Positions 9,388 to 19,130 of a stretch of DNA of 64,000 bases are shown here, piece by piece. Both the position numbers and the translations under genes were made by a program. This DNA comes from Latilactobacillus fuchuensis DSM 14340 = JCM 11249 (GTDB lineage: Bacteria > Bacillota > Bacilli > Lactobacillales > Lactobacillaceae). The notes beneath the pieces were generated by a model. It was given only the letters and a program-made list of their open reading frames with translations. It was not told the origin of the DNA and made no database searches. The DNA lies in NCBI RefSeq assembly GCF_000615805.1, contig NZ_BAMJ01000001.1, forward strand, positions 62,001 to 126,000. The letters run 5' to 3'. Position 1 is the first letter of the stretch, and each line of letters opens with the position of its first letter.

Positions 9388-10417
9388 AGGCCGTTTTTTG
9401 CGCAGCAAACTGTAACATAAAGAGTTCAAATAATAAGGCTGGTTGCCCCTGCCCCGTTTTGATTTTAACTTCAATGTCTTCTAACCCAAGATAAGCAGCT
9501 GCCAATGTCGGCTTCGAAAAATGTTTAATTTGTTGCATCGCCAACTTAATCCGATACGGATGGATTTTTAAAACGCTGGCGAGATTGCCCTGACTATACC
9601 CTTTTTCGAATAGAATTTTAACTTGCAGCAATAGCCGGAATTGCCCTAAAAGAATCGCATTAATCTTTAAGGGTTCCTCTTTTTGCAGCACTAATTCATG
9701 ATAAATCGTCAAAGCCGGACCGACTTTTTTCTGTAAGACTAACGGTACCAATTCAAAAACATTATTTTCAATACTGCTGGCGACTAACGTATTGACCGCC
9801 GCCACCGTAATCTCGCGTGTTTGAGCGGCGTAGAGAATTAATTTTGGCAATTCGGCCATCATCTGACTATAATCGCCACCGGTTTTGCTGACTAACAGTT
9901 GCATCGCCGGTGCCTCGATCGTCACATTTTGCGTTTTCAAATACTGCCCCACCAGTTGCTGTGCTTGATGATCCTTAACTTTTTGGACATCAACAATTGT
10001 GGCGCTCTTTTTAAGCTGCTTGACTAATTTTTTCCGTTCATCCAACTTAGGATACGGCGCAAAAACGACCAATGTGGTTGTCGGTTGTGGCGTTTCAAAA
10101 TAAGTTTGTAAGCTCGCTAAATCATGATCTAGTTTATTTTTAGTTTTTTCACCCGTTAAAAAATACGGATTTTGCAAAAAGACTAAGCGGCGTTCACCAA
10201 AAAAAGGTGCCGAACCCGCATCGTCAATTGCTACAGCGACCTCGGTAGCCGCTAAATCATAGCTCGCAAAATTCATCGTGAGCTCTTCAGCCGGTAAACT
10301 TTGTTTAAATAATTGACGTACCTCTTCAATTAACGCTTCTTCTTGCCCTAAAACAAGGTAGAGTGGCGCCAATTGTTGGTGTTGAATCGCTGTTTTTAAT
10401 TGTTCAATTATCATCAT
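9386..10417 (-). CDS. holA: DNA polymerase III delta subunit
   Basis: A 343-aa clamp-loader delta subunit. The N-terminal P-loop-like fold begins with PLYLVLGQEEALIEE, typical for HolA, and the C-terminal collar is helical (LELFMLQFA-type end). It overlaps the 3' end of comEC by 14 bp and is the last gene of the comE operon, an arrangement common in Bacillales and Lactobacillales. Two adjacent ATG codons (10417 and 10414) could both serve; AAAGGAT lies upstream. Confidence 0.92.
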   Translation of the reverse strand: MMIIEQLKTAIQHQQLAPLYLVLGQEEALIEEVRQLFKQSLPAEELTMNFASYDLAATEVAVAIDDAGSAPFFGERRLVFLQNPYFLTGEKTKNKLDHDLASLQTYFETPQPTTTLVVFAPYPKLDERKKLVKQLKKSATIVDVQKVKDHQAQQLVGQYLKTQNVTIEAPAMQLLVSKTGGDYSQMMAELPKLILYAAQTREITVAAVNTLVASSIENNVFELVPLVLQKKVGPALTIYHELVLQKEEPLKINAILLGQFRLLLQVKILFEKGYSQGNLASVLKIHPYRIKLAMQQIKHFSKPTLAAAYLGLEDIEVKIKTGQGQPALLFELFMLQFAAQKTA

Positions 10418-12683
10418 TTACCCAATCCTTTATCGTTGTTTTAATTTGACTATTGTCGCTATCCAGCAAGGGTCCGTAACACCATTCAAGCATCCCTGAC
10501 TGCGCGGTCACCCAATAAGGCACTCTCGCTTGTTTTAATGTTTTAAGCGTGACTTCGTGCGGATGTTGATAACGGTTATGTCGACCAGCCGAAATCAAGG
10601 CGCCCTTTGGTTTTAACCGTTGAACAAAAGCTGGTGCAGTTGCTGTTTGACTCCCGTGGTGGCCCACCTTTAAATAATCGACCGTAAGCTGCGGATAACG
10701 TCTTAATAGGTCTAATTCACCGGCTTGCTCCAAATCACCTGTAAACAGCCACCGTGTCCCTTGTAAATTAGTCGTAATCACTAACGAATCCGCATTAGTC
10801 CCATTACCCGCAGTAACTGGTGCTAAAACAGAATAGACTTGCCGACCGATTTTAAACGACTGATCCGCCAAAGTTGGCGTTAATTGAATCTGATTCAAAT
10901 AGGGCTTAATTTGCCGTTGAAATTGTTGATTTTCCGGTAACCCCGCCGCACAAATCACCCGATCGACCTTGATTTTCTGCAGGAGTTGACCCAAATCACC
11001 AATATGATCGGCATCTTGATGCGTCACCGCGACCGCATCCAAATGGTCGATGCCTTGACTATACAGATAATTAATCGTCATTTTTTCGACGCGACTCACT
11101 TGATAGCGTTTCTGCCATTTTTCCTGTGGCAATTTTAACCGACCACCCGTATCGATTAATAGGTGGTGGCGATTAAACGGCTGTTGAATCAGAATACTAT
11201 CCCCTTGGCCAATATCAAAGACAATCACCCGACCGATTGGGTTAAAATGAATCCCCAAAAAGCTGAGACCGTACAACAGGATTATCCCACGACGTAACCG
11301 ACGGCGGACGGCTGGCGCTACTGTGACCATTAGCAATAACGTCAAAACCAGTACGCCTAATAGTGGCAATAATGGTATTTTACCAAACGTCACGGTTAGA
11401 TACGGCAACGTGGCCAACCAATCTAACAACTGGTAAAGACTCCGCAAGACCCAGTCGCAGCCAGCAACTAGTGGTGGACAAGCAAATTGTCCGATAAGTG
11501 CTAAACCGACTAAGCTCAATACAACCGGTAAATAAATTGGGACCATCGCGCCATTCACCAAAATCGTTAACAAATGCCAGCGATAAGTATACCGTAGACC
11601 AAGTGGTAAGCTGATTAGATTCAGCCAATAACACACCTTAAAATTAGACTGACCTTGCAAGTAGATGAGTGCAAAAGCCATCAAATAACTGAGTTGGCCC
11701 CCCATTGATTGCAAAAGATACGGCTGCCACAACAAATTCAGTCCTAAGACCTGACTCCAACTATCTAAACGCGATTGCCGCCAGTGGCACTCTTCACAGA
11801 GCAGTTGCACCATCATTAACCCAATCGCACGACTAACACTCGTTCCGTTACCAGTAAACACAGCATAGAATGGCAGACTGACCAGCAACAATCGATTCAT
11901 AATCTCGCGGGGAATTCGACAATAAGTCGCCCCCGCGCGCACTAATGACAGTAAGTAAAAAACGTGTAAACCAGATAAACTGAGCAGATGAATGACCCCC
12001 AAGCGACCCAGCGTCTCTTGATACTGCGTTCCTTGTTGATCCCGAATACCAAGCAATAGCGCTTGCGCGTGAAAACTTAACGTCGGCGGTAATTGTGCTA
12101 GTCTAAGCGCACACTTTTGACGAACGCTATGTAATCGGTCACGCCAATTTTGGGGCTCAATTAGTTGTAAATTCTGCTCCGGTGACACCTGAATTTGATA
12201 ATGGCAATCTTTTTGTTGCGCTAAAAAACGGGCGTAATCAAATTCATTGCGATTGGTCGCACGTTGAACTGGTTCAAAATCAAAGTCACCAGTCAATATG
12301 ATTGGCTGCCAATTCGTGCGCCAACGTCGTTGTTCTTGACGATTCTGACAACGATAAAATCCAGAAACCACTTGGTGATCGATTTGACTGGTCGCCAAAA
12401 AACGGACCTGGTCTCCCGCCACTTGAATGTCATCCGGTTGAATCTTAAAAACCTGTTGATCTGGCGGTCGGCGTGTTAAATCCGATTGCAGTTGGCCTCC
12501 AAAACGGACAATGCCGCAGATTAATAAGCCAATCGTCATCCCAATAATCATTGGTTGTCGCAAAACACTGATTCTGACCAACCACAATAATAATAAGCAA
12601 CTACTAATCAGGCGATACTGACCAAGCAAAACCGCGTTGAGTAAAGCTAAACAAATAACTGGGTAAACCCAGTTATTTCTCAT
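10404..12683 (-). CDS. comEC: ComEC, DNA-uptake channel protein
   Basis: A 759-aa polytopic membrane protein that carries transforming DNA across the membrane. It has an N-terminal membrane/OB region, a central competence domain with many membrane helices (GIRDQQG and LSLSGLHVFYLL are typical), and a C-terminal metallo-beta-lactamase-like domain with THQDADHIGD, GDLEQAGE and HHGSQ. Full length, no disruption. Its ATG overlaps the comEB stop (ATGA), so it is translationally coupled. Other competence genes are outside the window, so transformability cannot be judged here. Confidence 0.93.
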   Translation of the reverse strand: MRNNWVYPVICLALLNAVLLGQYRLISSCLLLLWLVRISVLRQPMIIGMTIGLLICGIVRFGGQLQSDLTRRPPDQQVFKIQPDDIQVAGDQVRFLATSQIDHQVVSGFYRCQNRQEQRRWRTNWQPIILTGDFDFEPVQRATNRNEFDYARFLAQQKDCHYQIQVSPEQNLQLIEPQNWRDRLHSVRQKCALRLAQLPPTLSFHAQALLLGIRDQQGTQYQETLGRLGVIHLLSLSGLHVFYLLSLVRAGATYCRIPREIMNRLLLVSLPFYAVFTGNGTSVSRAIGLMMVQLLCEECHWRQSRLDSWSQVLGLNLLWQPYLLQSMGGQLSYLMAFALIYLQGQSNFKVCYWLNLISLPLGLRYTYRWHLLTILVNGAMVPIYLPVVLSLVGLALIGQFACPPLVAGCDWVLRSLYQLLDWLATLPYLTVTFGKIPLLPLLGVLVLTLLLMVTVAPAVRRRLRRGIILLYGLSFLGIHFNPIGRVIVFDIGQGDSILIQQPFNRHHLLIDTGGRLKLPQEKWQKRYQVSRVEKMTINYLYSQGIDHLDAVAVTHQDADHIGDLGQLLQKIKVDRVICAAGLPENQQFQRQIKPYLNQIQLTPTLADQSFKIGRQVYSVLAPVTAGNGTNADSLVITTNLQGTRWLFTGDLEQAGELDLLRRYPQLTVDYLKVGHHGSQTATAPAFVQRLKPKGALISAGRHNRYQHPHEVTLKTLKQARVPYWVTAQSGMLEWCYGPLLDSDNSQIKTTIKDWVNDDN

Positions 12684-13174
12684 TCAGAAGTCTGTTCGTT
12701 CTCCAAAAAATTAACTAATGTATTGGCATCATCCACGGATAAATTAACCTGTTCAACCACCACACCTGATTTTTCCAATAACTCGTAGGCATACGGATCA
12801 TTATGGTAATCCTTTTGATAGTGAATTTGGCTAATCCCCGCTTGAATAATTAATTTAGTACATTGTAAACAAGGAAAATGAGTGACGTAAATCTCAGCGC
12901 CGTCTGTTTGGACCCCAAATTTAGCACATTGTGTCAGAGCATTCATTTCAGCATGAATCGTCCGTAAACAGTGGCCGTCGCGCATTAAACAGCCGACATC
13001 GATACAGTGATCTTCATGAGCGACGGAGCCATTATAGCCCCCCGCAATAATGCGTCGATTACGAACCACTAATGCGCCGACGAACAAACGTGGACACGTA
13101 CTACGCATCGATAATAGCACCGACTGTAACATAAAATATTGATTCCATGGCATTCGCTTATCTGACACCATCAT
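12680..13174 (-). CDS. comEB: ComEB, dCMP deaminase family protein
   Basis: A 164-aa cytidine/deoxycytidylate deaminase-fold protein. The zinc site is TIHAEMNAL (His and Glu) with PCLQC (two Cys). ComEB converts dCMP to dUMP in related organisms; its role in transformation is minor. It lies between comEA and comEC. The start is ambiguous: ATG, ATG and GTG are consecutive (13174, 13171, 13168), and AGGGGG just upstream best spaces with the later codons. Confidence 0.93.
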   Translation of the reverse strand: MMVSDKRMPWNQYFMLQSVLLSMRSTCPRLFVGALVVRNRRIIAGGYNGSVAHEDHCIDVGCLMRDGHCLRTIHAEMNALTQCAKFGVQTDGAEIYVTHFPCLQCTKLIIQAGISQIHYQKDYHNDPYAYELLEKSGVVVEQVNLSVDDANTLVNFLENEQTSE

Positions 13175-13228
13175 TCCCCCTAAAAATATAATTAGTTCTC
13201 ATTATAGCAAATTTTACGTCAATCGGAC

Positions 13229-13924
13229 CTATTCAACACAAATTTGCGACTGTAACTGTTCAAAAGTTTTCGGGCCAATCCCGCCAACTTTTTGTAATTC
13301 TTCAATCTTCTCAAATTTTCCTTGTTCATCACGATACGCAATTATTTGTTCAGCCTTCTTCGGCCCAATACCACTCAACGTTTGTAACTGAGCACTGTCA
13401 GCTTGGTTTAAGTTAATTTTGGCACTGATGGTCGATTCATTCGTTGCCGTTGTCGGTTGTTCTGTCGTTACTTCTTGGCCACCGCTAGTCTCAGGATTTT
13501 TGATTAATTCTGCGGCCTCAATCGCCTCCCCTTTGCGTGGCACATAAATAATTAATTGATCCGTCAATTTCTGCGCTAGATTTAATTGACTCGTTTCAGC
13601 CGCTTCAGTCACATCGCCCGCAGCCTTCAGCACGTCAAATAGCCGTGTTTGACCAATCTTTATCGGATAAATGCCCGGATGGTTCACCGCCCCTTTTAAA
13701 TCGATAAAGCCACCTTTTGCCGGTTGCTCTGACTGGTTATTTTGCGATTTAGGTTTTGCAGACGGTTGCTTTTTTGATGATGCTCCTTTTAGTAATTGTT
13801 GGTTCTCAACGCGTTGGTGCGCTGTCCGTTGGTGTCGCCCCCAGAGACCACCCCCAATTAAGATTAAACCCACGATTGGTAGCCACCAAAACTGACGCCA
13901 ACGTTGCCAATTAATCGGCCCCAT
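13229..13924 (-). CDS. comEA: ComEA, competence DNA-binding receptor
   Basis: A 231-aa membrane-anchored DNA receptor for natural transformation. One N-terminal membrane segment (about residues 11-28) is followed by a Lys/Gln-rich linker, an SLBB domain (GAVNHPGIYPIKIGQT region) and a C-terminal tandem helix-hairpin-helix (LSGIGPKKAEQIIAYR and VGGIGPKTFEQL). All expected parts are present. First gene of comEA-comEB-comEC-holA. Confidence 0.93.
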   Translation of the reverse strand: MGPINWQRWRQFWWLPIVGLILIGGGLWGRHQRTAHQRVENQQLLKGASSKKQPSAKPKSQNNQSEQPAKGGFIDLKGAVNHPGIYPIKIGQTRLFDVLKAAGDVTEAAETSQLNLAQKLTDQLIIYVPRKGEAIEAAELIKNPETSGGQEVTTEQPTTATNESTISAKINLNQADSAQLQTLSGIGPKKAEQIIAYRDEQGKFEKIEELQKVGGIGPKTFEQLQSQICVE

Positions 13925-13961
13925 CTCATCACCTCCCTATCTATAATTACCCGAAACAATC

Positions 13962-13997
13962 AAAAAAGTCCGCTGATTAATCATCAACGAACTTTTT
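13962..13997 (-). terminator. Terminator of the coaD-ylbL unit
   Basis: Minus-strand stem AAAGTTCGTTGAT/ATCAGCGGACTTT (G-T pairs tolerated) followed by T6. It lies directly beyond the ylbL stop codon and before comEA. Confidence 0.75.
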
Positions 13998-14002
13998 ACT
14001 GG

Positions 14003-15043
14003 TTATTTTAAATAATTGAGGGCATCGTCCAACGTTTTGACTGGGACGATTTTCATTTTAGTTTTAATCTTTTTAGCAGCTGCTTTGGCAATTGCGTAGT
14101 TATTTTGATAGTCCGGTTCGACTTTCAAAATGGCTTTAGTGACCGGATCATCTGGGGCGAAGAACACCGTGGCCCCTTCTTGACTGGCGACTAAAACTTT
14201 CTTATCAATCCCGCCAATTGGTCCAACTGTGCCATCGGGAGCAATCGTTCCCGTCCCAGCAATCGTGCGACCGGTTAATAATGATTGATTGGTTAACTGG
14301 CTATAAATTTGTAGCGTAAACATCAAGCCCGCTGACGGCCCACCAATTTCACCCGCATCGATCTTAACCGGCGTTTCGGTCTCAATTTCTGAATGATCGG
14401 TTAACGTAATTCCTAAACCCGCATAATGCGTTTTAGGCAGCTTCATTAACCGCTGAGTCGCCTTTTTAGCGTGACCGTTATGCTGGTACGCAATTGTCAC
14501 CTTTTGACCCACTTTTAAACCTTGCACGTATTTAACAAAACCATTGGCGCTCTTAAATTGCTTTTGATTGATGGCCGTAATGGTATCGCCGACTGCTAAC
14601 TGCTTTTTAAAAGTCGATTGCTCTAAAATAGACATCACGTACACCCCCATATACTTGGTGGTGTATGGTTTTTCAGCTTTCTTATAAGCCGCCTCAACCG
14701 CACTATTAATCGAGCTGTCCATATAATATTTTTGAATCTGATCATAATCTTTAGAATCTTCATCGCCCATTAATTCAGCACGACTCATAATTTCAGTAAA
14801 GGGTTGGGTTTTAGATAATAATAATTGCAACCCCGTTGCTGGTCCTTGAATCCCCACTGTCGTCAATAAAAAGCGACCCCGTTGTTGGTCATGTTTCCCC
14901 GCAACTGTGACAAATTGTTTAGTGGGTTCGGCCGTTCCAGCACCTTCTATGTAGTAATGGGTTGGTACTAGGCAAAATGCTAGTAGTAGAAGAATCACTA
15001 GCGGCCAGATAAATCGTTTGAATCCCCGCTTCTTTTTTGGCAT
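14003..15043 (-). CDS. ylbL: SepM/YlbL-type PDZ and Lon-like serine protease
   Basis: A 346-aa membrane-anchored protease. An N-terminal membrane segment (about 11-27) is followed by an extracellular PDZ-like region and a C-terminal Lon-type S16 domain. The catalytic Ser is S237 in GEIGGPSAGL, and the Lys is one of K281/K282 in GPIGGIDKKV. The streptococcal relative SepM trims a competence peptide, and YlbL of Bacillus acts in checkpoint recovery; the substrate here is unknown. It is 1 bp from coaD and clearly co-transcribed. Confidence 0.9.
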   Translation of the reverse strand: MPKKKRGFKRFIWPLVILLLLAFCLVPTHYYIEGAGTAEPTKQFVTVAGKHDQQRGRFLLTTVGIQGPATGLQLLLSKTQPFTEIMSRAELMGDEDSKDYDQIQKYYMDSSINSAVEAAYKKAEKPYTTKYMGVYVMSILEQSTFKKQLAVGDTITAINQKQFKSANGFVKYVQGLKVGQKVTIAYQHNGHAKKATQRLMKLPKTHYAGLGITLTDHSEIETETPVKIDAGEIGGPSAGLMFTLQIYSQLTNQSLLTGRTIAGTGTIAPDGTVGPIGGIDKKVLVASQEGATVFFAPDDPVTKAILKVEPDYQNNYAIAKAAAKKIKTKMKIVPVKTLDDALNYLK

Positions 15044-15044
15044 T

Positions 15045-15539
15045 TTAATCTCTCTTATCCTGTAATTTTTGTTTTAAAGCCCGTTCGACGGCTGGTGGCA
15101 CTAATTGACTAACTTGACCACCAAAACTGGCGATTTCTTTCACCATACTAGAAGAGATAAACGCATATTCCTGTTTGGCCAACAGTAGAACCGTTTCTAG
15201 CTGGTCATCTTGGGTTTGATTTAACGCCGCAATGTCTCTTTCATATTCGAAATCATTGGCATTGCGAATCCCTCGAATCAGATAACGAGCACCCACTTGG
15301 CGCGCAAAATCAGCCGTCAACGTTTTGGGTTGCGCAACGACTTGTACGTTGGGTAAATCAGTCGTGACTTCCGCGATTAATGCCACTTTCGTGGGACTAT
15401 CAAATAAAGGCTGTTTCGCCGCGTTAGTCATCACCGCGATAATGACTTGATCAAACAGCTGACTAGCGCGTTGAACCGTATCTAAATGCCCTTTCGTAAA
15501 GGGATCAAAACTTCCTGGAAACAAAGCAATTTTAGCCAT
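15045..15539 (-). CDS. coaD: Phosphopantetheine adenylyltransferase
   Basis: A 164-aa enzyme of the last but one step of CoA synthesis (4'-phosphopantetheine plus ATP to dephospho-CoA). The nucleotidyltransferase motif GSFDPFTKGHLD (TxGH) is at residues 9-20, and the C-terminal ISSSMVKEIA is conserved. Length is standard. It lies between rsmD and ylbL, the usual Firmicutes order. Confidence 0.97.
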   Translation of the reverse strand: MAKIALFPGSFDPFTKGHLDTVQRASQLFDQVIIAVMTNAAKQPLFDSPTKVALIAEVTTDLPNVQVVAQPKTLTADFARQVGARYLIRGIRNANDFEYERDIAALNQTQDDQLETVLLLAKQEYAFISSSMVKEIASFGGQVSQLVPPAVERALKQKLQDKRD

Positions 15540-15551
15540 CTTGCCACTTCC

Positions 15552-16106
15552 TTAACCAATAAATTTAAAGATGGCAACTTCAGTAATACCGTAGTTTTGT
15601 TGCCGTTTCAATTCATAATGTGGAATCTCTTCTGGATAAACCAGCGTCGTATCCGTTTCGCATAAAATCGTCGCACCCGGTTGCAAGATATCGAGTTCAA
15701 CGAATTGTTGTAATTGCGCCAACATCTGTTGTTGTTTATAGGGTGGATCCAATAAAATCAACTCGAATTTTTGCTGATCAGTTGCCAATTTGACCAACGC
15801 TTTTTCAGCCGGCATCTTCCAAATCGTAAAACAATCCGGCATCTTTGTGACAGCGACGTTATCTTGAATCATTTGAATCGCTGCGTATTGACGGTCCACT
15901 AAAAAGGCGTGATCCATCCCACGCGAAACGGCTTCAATGGCCAATCCGCCACTACCAGCATAGAGATCTAACGCTTGGCCCCCATCAAAAAATTGACCGA
16001 GCATACTAAACATGGCTTCTTTCACTTTGTCCGTGGTTGGTCGTGTTTGCATTCCTGGGACGGCCTTTAAACGCCGTCCGCCAAATTCGCCTGCAATAAT
16101 CCGCAT
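15552..16106 (-). CDS. rsmD: 16S rRNA (guanine966-N2)-methyltransferase RsmD
   Basis: A 184-aa SAM-dependent methyltransferase. It begins MRIIAGEFGGRRLK, with RPTTDKVKEAMFSML. The SAM loop is DLYAGSGGLAIEA and the catalytic motif is DPPY in LILLDPPYK. Its start overlaps the upstream ylbG stop by 1 nt. Confidence 0.95.
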   Translation of the reverse strand: MRIIAGEFGGRRLKAVPGMQTRPTTDKVKEAMFSMLGQFFDGGQALDLYAGSGGLAIEAVSRGMDHAFLVDRQYAAIQMIQDNVAVTKMPDCFTIWKMPAEKALVKLATDQQKFELILLDPPYKQQQMLAQLQQFVELDILQPGATILCETDTTLVYPEEIPHYELKRQQNYGITEVAIFKFIG

Positions 16107-16402
16107 TAATCTAACTCCTCTGAATCTGTTTTTTGAGTGATCATTTCCTCTGGTTTACCCACACGGGCCCCAAAGTCCATATCAATATTGGGCCGTTGTG
16201 AAAGACTAACCCGTTTAACATAATGTAATTTCTTTAATTTTTCGACAGCCATCTCAGCTTGGTCAATGTCGACATACAAATACACGTATTTCATGCGTTT
16301 AGACGTGTAATAAACAAGACCGTATCGTCTTAATTGTTTCACTTGCCGTAATGAATACAGCCATACAACCACGCCTTGTCGTTTCGTTACTGTCAATGTC
16401 AT
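16106..16402 (-). CDS. ylbG: YlbG family protein (DUF2129)
   Basis: A 98-aa protein of the YlbG family, found only in Firmicutes and nearly always beside rsmD and ylbF as here. Conserved parts include VWLYSLRQVKQLRRYG near the N-terminus and the YVKRVSLSQRPNID region. Biochemical function is unknown. It overlaps rsmD by 1 nt. Confidence 0.85.
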   Translation of the reverse strand: MTLTVTKRQGVVVWLYSLRQVKQLRRYGLVYYTSKRMKYVYLYVDIDQAEMAVEKLKKLHYVKRVSLSQRPNIDMDFGARVGKPEEMITQKTDSEELD

Positions 16403-16421
16403 CTAATCAGTCCTTTATCTA

Positions 16422-16835
16422 CTATCGTTGATGTGGTCGCCGGTCAATCTCAAAAAAAGGATTGCCCGCTGCGACTTGAATATCGGTCGAAATGCTGTCA
16501 GCAATCGTGATGCTAATCTGACCCCATAAATTTTCTAAATCAGTTTTAGCTTGTTTAAAAGCCTGAATTTTAGGTTGCAAGTCCAACGCCCGTTTCGCTT
16601 TTAACACAGCCGTTTGAACCTGCATGAAACCCGGCGCAGCCTCACCGTAATCAGCAATTGCCGCATAACGATCACGTAACCGCGTGAAATCTGCGATCTG
16701 TTGTTGTAATGCTGGATCATCTGCCACTATTTGTTTCGTGGTCTGATAGCATTGGTAGACGGTCCCTTGGCGAATCGTTTGAAAAAGTTGCGCCAATTGG
16801 GTTTCAATGGCTAATAAATTATCATCAATTATCAC
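16422..16835 (-). CDS. ylbF: YlbF family protein (DUF964)
   Basis: A 137-aa helical protein of the YlbF/YmcA family. In Bacillus, YlbF joins YmcA and YaaT in the Y-complex that affects RNase Y and mRNA maturation; whether that complex exists here cannot be told. Features are a central coiled helix (PALQQQIADFTRLRDRY) and the order ylbF-ylbG-rsmD-coaD-ylbL. Confidence 0.8.
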   Translation of the reverse strand: MIIDDNLLAIETQLAQLFQTIRQGTVYQCYQTTKQIVADDPALQQQIADFTRLRDRYAAIADYGEAAPGFMQVQTAVLKAKRALDLQPKIQAFKQAKTDLENLWGQISITIADSISTDIQVAAGNPFFEIDRRPHQR

Positions 16836-16841
16836 GTTGAC

Positions 16842-17915
16842 CTACTCCAATACTAAAATTGTATGACCGTTAATGTTTGTCAAACGCATATGCTGCAAAT
16901 CTGGCTGTTTAATCACAGATTGTAGCGCGGTTTGTCGGTTCAACACTAATTGCTTCGTCCCGAGTTGGTTCGGCCAAATAAAAAGATGACTCGTTGGCGT
17001 CAAACCGAGTGCTGGCCACAATCCCCGTTTAAAATCACGCGTGGTCAAATACCGGTTATCCGTCGTTGCTTGTTTAATCTGCCGAAACCGTTGCTGTCCC
17101 TGTTTTGTTAACCACCGAGCCGGTTTAGCTTTAAACTGTTGCATAAAAGCAGAATCAACCGGTAATGATTCAACGGTCAACAACGGTTGCTGTTGATTTA
17201 AGCGTTGGATCTGAACATATTGTTGCAAGATGGCTTGTTGGTTCTGGGCTGCGTCAGTCACGCTATTATCTGATACAGGAATCGGGGTCATTGAAATGAC
17301 CCGGTATAAATCAGTTTGTAATAATGCATTAGCGTCTAAATAAATGACCGTTGATAAGTGACCATCCGCCATCACCAAAATGGCGTACGTGCCATTCTTA
17401 AACGCGACCAGTGGATATTGCTTTTGTTGTTGTTCATTTAACTCAATCTGAAAAGTTTGTTCGTGCAGTTTAACTTCAAAATTAGCGGCTAACGTCATTT
17501 TGCGTGTCACCTGATTAAGCGTTTGCTGATATTTAAACGGGGCGATACTTTGATCTTGCCCCAATAAAACGAGCTGTTCAACCCGATTGGTTTGTTGATC
17601 AATCGTTGCTTCCAGATATTGCTGAGAATCGACGTGAAATAACCAGCGGGTCGTCTCTGCCCCATTATCAAGTTGCTTGATTGGTTGCCCATAGTTTTCT
17701 ATTAAGTCCGCGACTGGTCGTTGAATCAATTTAGCCGGACCAGCCGTAGACAACATTTGATTTTGCGGATGCGTTAACCGCGGTTTTGTTTTAGTCGATG
17801 CCGGCGGTTTAACCACGGGTGATTGCGTATCGAACACGATCGGCCAAGCAAATAAAATCCCTAGCCAGATGCATAGCGCCACCAACCACCGCCAACTCTT
17901 TTTAACCCACTGCAT
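16842..17915 (-). CDS. CAP-associated domain protein, membrane-anchored
   Basis: A 357-aa protein with an N-terminal membrane segment (about residues 8-26), a Pro/Lys linker, and a domain resembling CAP-associated N-terminal domains (LIENYGQPIKQLDNGAETT, then a Gln-rich strand region). The relative YlbC of Bacillus carries a CAP/SCP domain after this region. Here the C-terminal part does not show clear CAP motifs, so it may be diverged. The stop of ftsW abuts its start. Extracytoplasmic location inferred. Confidence 0.6.
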   Translation of the reverse strand: MQWVKKSWRWLVALCIWLGILFAWPIVFDTQSPVVKPPASTKTKPRLTHPQNQMLSTAGPAKLIQRPVADLIENYGQPIKQLDNGAETTRWLFHVDSQQYLEATIDQQTNRVEQLVLLGQDQSIAPFKYQQTLNQVTRKMTLAANFEVKLHEQTFQIELNEQQQKQYPLVAFKNGTYAILVMADGHLSTVIYLDANALLQTDLYRVISMTPIPVSDNSVTDAAQNQQAILQQYVQIQRLNQQQPLLTVESLPVDSAFMQQFKAKPARWLTKQGQQRFRQIKQATTDNRYLTTRDFKRGLWPALGLTPTSHLFIWPNQLGTKQLVLNRQTALQSVIKQPDLQHMRLTNINGHTILVLE

Positions 17916-19108
17916 TTAGTGTAACCGTTGGTGCGCCAACCGCTTTTCTTGGGCACTAATATTCAATACCATGCCCAAGCCGGTTGCAAGCACCAGCATG
18001 CTGGAGCCCCCATAACTAATGAATGGCAAGGTCACCCCTGTGATTGGTAAGATTCCTAATAGCCCACCGACGTTAAAGAAGGTTTGAACGAAAATAATCG
18101 TGCCAACGCCATAACAAATTAACGTATGATACATCTTAGTCGCGTGAATCCCCAGCATAAATATCCGGATAATCATCACACTTAATAGTCCTAAGATCAC
18201 CAAGGCCCCCAATACGCCGATTTCTTCAGTAATGATTGATAAAATAAAATCGGTATACGGTTCCGGTAAATACCCACGTTTTTGGATACTGTTCCCCAGT
18301 CCTAAGCCAAACCAACCGCCATTGTTAATCGCGTAATACGAATTAACCAGCTGACTGCCACCCATGTTTTCTAACTTAAACGGGTGTAAAAAGGCCAATA
18401 ATCGGTTTAACTTATACGATGAAATATTATTTGATAAATTAAAATGCCCTAGAATCGTTAAAGCACTCGTGACGACTGCTGCAATCCCACTAATCGCAAT
18501 CGCACCATATTTAAATGGAATCCCAGTCCCAAAAAACATGACTAAGGTCACCATGCCTAGAATACTAGCGCCCCCTAAATCGGGTTGTAAAAAGACCAAC
18601 ACCAGAATCGCCGCGACTAAACCGACCGGTTGTAAAAATAACTTGACGTTATCCCAAAATTTTTCTTCCAAATCCTTTTCCTTACGCGATAACATGCTCG
18701 CAAGGTACAAAACAATCAATAGTTTCGCAAATTCAGACGGTTGAATCGTGAAGGGCCCGATTGGAATCCAGCTGTCGCCCCATTAACCGCTGCGCTTGGT
18801 CGAAAGTGACTTAACCCGAAAAGATACAGTAGTGCTAGAAAAACCACAATCGTACTCCACATTAATAGTTTAGAACTACGTAATACTGATAATCGTAAGA
18901 AAAACGTGAACAATAATAGGATGAACCCGATTGCGATATAGATTAATTGTTTGGTAAAATAGGCGTCCGGTTTCAAGCCATTGATCGACATTAAATCTGA
19001 ACTGGCCGAATAAACCATCAAGGCCCCAATGGCGCATAAAATGATATACGGCATTAATAACCAATAATCGAGATATTGAATTTTACTTTTTTGAAACTTT
19101 CGCCACAC
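17916..19108 (-). pseudogene. ftsW: FtsW/RodA/SpoVE (SEDS) family protein, split by a single-base frameshift
   Basis: Two overlapping reading frames together give one SEDS peptidoglycan polymerase. The 5' part (18716-19108) covers the first helices. It should continue after AVNGA with a DSWIPIGPFTIQPSEFAK-like segment, and that segment is present in another frame just downstream and runs into the 3' part (17916-18719; LPEPYTDFI, LPITGVTLPFISYGGSS). Adding one base near 18775-18781, next to a C4 run, restores a 397-aa protein. FtsW is normally essential, so an assembly error, or a second functional copy elsewhere, is more likely than true loss. Neighbours are ylaN and typA. Confidence 0.8.
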
Positions 19109-19130
19109 AGTTACACCTAATTTCTACTAA

